Positions 31,906-33,225 of a stretch of 33,225 nt of DNA are shown one piece after another (the stretch's first letter is position 1; every line of letters begins with the position of its first letter). Source of the DNA: CBFCZU01 sp965602635 (GTDB lineage Bacteria > Planctomycetota > Phycisphaerae > SM23-33). The stretch spans positions 1 to 33,225 of the forward strand of contig CBFCZU010000012.1 of the NCBI GenBank assembly GCA_965602635.1, read 5' to 3'. The notes below the pieces were generated by a model that ran no database searches, was not told where the DNA came from, and was given only the letters and a program-made list of their open reading frames with translations. The translations under genes and the position numbers were made by a program.

Positions 31906-32074
31906 ATCGTGCTCCCGAAAAACCCGCTCAATGACCGCTGGTTATTCTATCGGCTCTGCCCCCCGAAGGCCAACGCCAAAACTCGCCCCCCGGCCCCGGC
32001 GCCCGACACCTTGCCCGTTGACGGGCCGACGGCGAGGTGATCTAACAGGTCCACAACCCGTCAAGGAGACTGAC

Positions 32075-32890
32075 ATGCTGGCATGGACCTGGCAGAAAAC
32101 GGCCGTGTTCTGCGTCCCCTTCGTACTCGTCGGCATCGCCCTGGCCGCGATGGTCCTGCTCCGCAAGACGCTGCGGACGCGGGTGAGGATCGCCGCCCAT
32201 CTCCGCGACGACCCGGACATAAACGAGTGGCTGGTGGTCTTCGGCTGGAGCCGCAAGGCCCTCTACGTCCCCACCATAATCGCCTCCCTGATCTGCTGGC
32301 TGCTCATGCTGCTCTTCGAGGCCGGGCACCTCGGCATCGACCCCGGCGTCCTCGGCGGCATCTGGCTGGCCGTCTTCATCCTCAACTTCCTGGTGGACGA
32401 GTATGAGATGAGCATCAAGGTCCTCATGCTCCTCCTGTTGTGCGCGGCCGTGCTCTTCATCTGGCTGGCATTCCTCGGATGGCTTGGCGGGTTCCTTTCA
32501 ATCTTCACCGCCATCCGGGCGTCCATGAACTCAACTGTGTACCTCACCCTGGCCGCCCTGTTCCTGCTGGCCGTGGGAATCGCCTGGCTCAAGGGGCTGT
32601 TCTATTACGTGGCCATCACCCCCAACTACCTCAACATCCAGATCGGGCCGACCGAGACGGGCGAGCAGGTCTCGCGCGAGGAGTACAGCACGCGGATCGA
32701 CACGGGCGACTTCCTGGAGCGGATGCTGGGGTTCGGGCGCATCGTGATAACCTTCTCCGACCAGCGCCGCCAGCCGATGCTGCTGCTGGTCGGGCGGATA
32801 GGCAGAAAGGCAGCCCGGCTCGAGTCCATCCGCGGCAAGCTGGCCGTGGACCGCTACCAGTCGTCCCGCGAGGGCGGCGGGGACGTCTGA
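32075..32890 (+). CDS. Polytopic membrane protein with C-terminal soluble domain
   Basis: 271 residues, not recognised. About five hydrophobic segments lie at residues 8-30, 62-80, 88-106, 112-140 and 150-178 (for example VLMLLLLCAAVLFIWLAFLG). The first loop contains DDPDINEWLVVFGWSRKAL. After residue ~180 comes a soluble beta-rich domain (FYYVAITPNYLNIQIGPTET, then GRIVITFSDQRRQPMLLLV) that resembles a PH-like or DUF-type membrane-associated domain. The long open frame upstream is not coding, because AAGGAG six bases before ATG 32075 fixes the start. Function unknown. Confidence 0.75.
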   Translation: MLAWTWQKTAVFCVPFVLVGIALAAMVLLRKTLRTRVRIAAHLRDDPDINEWLVVFGWSRKALYVPTIIASLICWLLMLLFEAGHLGIDPGVLGGIWLAVFILNFLVDEYEMSIKVLMLLLLCAAVLFIWLAFLGWLGGFLSIFTAIRASMNSTVYLTLAALFLLAVGIAWLKGLFYYVAITPNYLNIQIGPTETGEQVSREEYSTRIDTGDFLERMLGFGRIVITFSDQRRQPMLLLVGRIGRKAARLESIRGKLAVDRYQSSREGGGDV

Positions 32891-32936
32891 GGCAGGCACC
32901 TCACCACGGCCTGCTTTGAGCTCCCTTCGGGTCTAG

Positions 32937-33225
32937 GCGTCGCTGCTGGGCAGCGGCTGCAAGGGCTCCACGTCCAAGCAGCCGGGGGCCAGCCGGGGCG
33001 ATGGCAGCCCGCCAAAGCTGACGCTTGACAGGAACTTCATTGACGCGGGCGTCATGGGCCGTCAGAAGACCCGCGACGTCGTCGTGACCGTCCGAAACGC
33101 CGGCGGCAGCGAGCTGGTCATAGAAGGGGCCAGATCCGCCTGCGAGTGCTTCAAGGCGGCCTTCGACCGCAAGAGGATCGCCCCCGGCCAATCGGCCGCA
33201 ATGACCGTCAACATCCGCACTCTCA
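32937..33225 (+). CDS. DUF1573 domain protein, cut by the window edge; start unresolved
   Basis: The frame reads ASLLGSGCKGSTSKQPG, a lipobox-like element (LGSGC). A Gly/Pro-rich linker follows, and then FIDAGVMGRQKTRDVVVTVR, NAGGSELVIEGARSACECF and RKRIAPGQSAAMTVNIRTL. This is the DUF1573 immunoglobulin-like pattern with its (S)CxC motif and PG turn. Such proteins are usually exported or lipid-anchored. No ATG, GTG or TTG lies between the in-frame TAG at 32934-32936 and the lipobox; the nearest upstream start in frame (TTG 32916) is interrupted by that TAG, and the first internal ATG is 33054. It is either a broken gene, a sequence error, or an atypical start. The 3' end lies beyond the window. 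Confidence 0.6.

Overview
The window is a compact, very GC-rich bacterial chromosome segment. It looks like the Planctomycetota, most likely near the class Phycisphaerae. The evidence is indirect: a prepilin-leader protein with an H-x9-DG-like C-terminus, a Planctomycete-style sulfatase, an ABC-2 permease of the type common there, a small conserved protein I associate with that phylum, and pseudopilins resembling Phycisphaerae ones. There are no tRNA or rRNA genes, insertion sequences, CRISPR arrays or other clear signs of transfer.

Left part (1-12.6 kb): mostly housekeeping genes. In order these are a YcgR-like PilZ protein, an HhH-GPD DNA glycosylase (minus strand), an orphan prepilin-leader protein, a sulfatase-superfamily hydrolase (minus strand), uvrB, a tandem-duplicated ABC-2 permease, nadC, birA, and a large polytopic membrane protein whose C-terminus faintly resembles spermidine synthases.

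Centre (12.64-13.26 kb): a roughly 620-base non-coding leader. It carries a well-conserved cyclic-di-GMP-I (GEMM-I) riboswitch aptamer and several hairpins. Some of the possible pairings exclude one another.

Right part (13.26-31.37 kb): nineteen same-strand genes forming one type IV pilus / type II secretion-like machine. Four pseudopilins, a PilX/GspK-like protein, a small membrane protein and a GspH/FimT-like pseudopilin come first. Then follow PilM, PilN, PilO, a PilP/MshK-like protein, the secretin and a TPR lipoprotein. A four-gene signalling cassette comes next: histidine kinase, single-domain response regulator, HD-GYP phosphodiesterase and STAS protein. PilB and PilC close the cluster. 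No PilT, prepilin peptidase or GGDEF cyclase lies in the window.

The most interesting point is that cyclic-di-GMP appears at several levels of one system. It is read by the leader riboswitch and probably by the MshEN-like N-terminus of the assembly ATPase, it is degraded by the HD-GYP enzyme encoded inside the cluster, and a PilZ protein is encoded 12 kb upstream. Several gaps between operon genes also hold strong GC hairpins, suggesting that subunit ratios are set on the transcript. After the operon come a structured gap, a small conserved gene (minus strand), a polytopic membrane protein and the start of a DUF1573 protein cut by the window edge.
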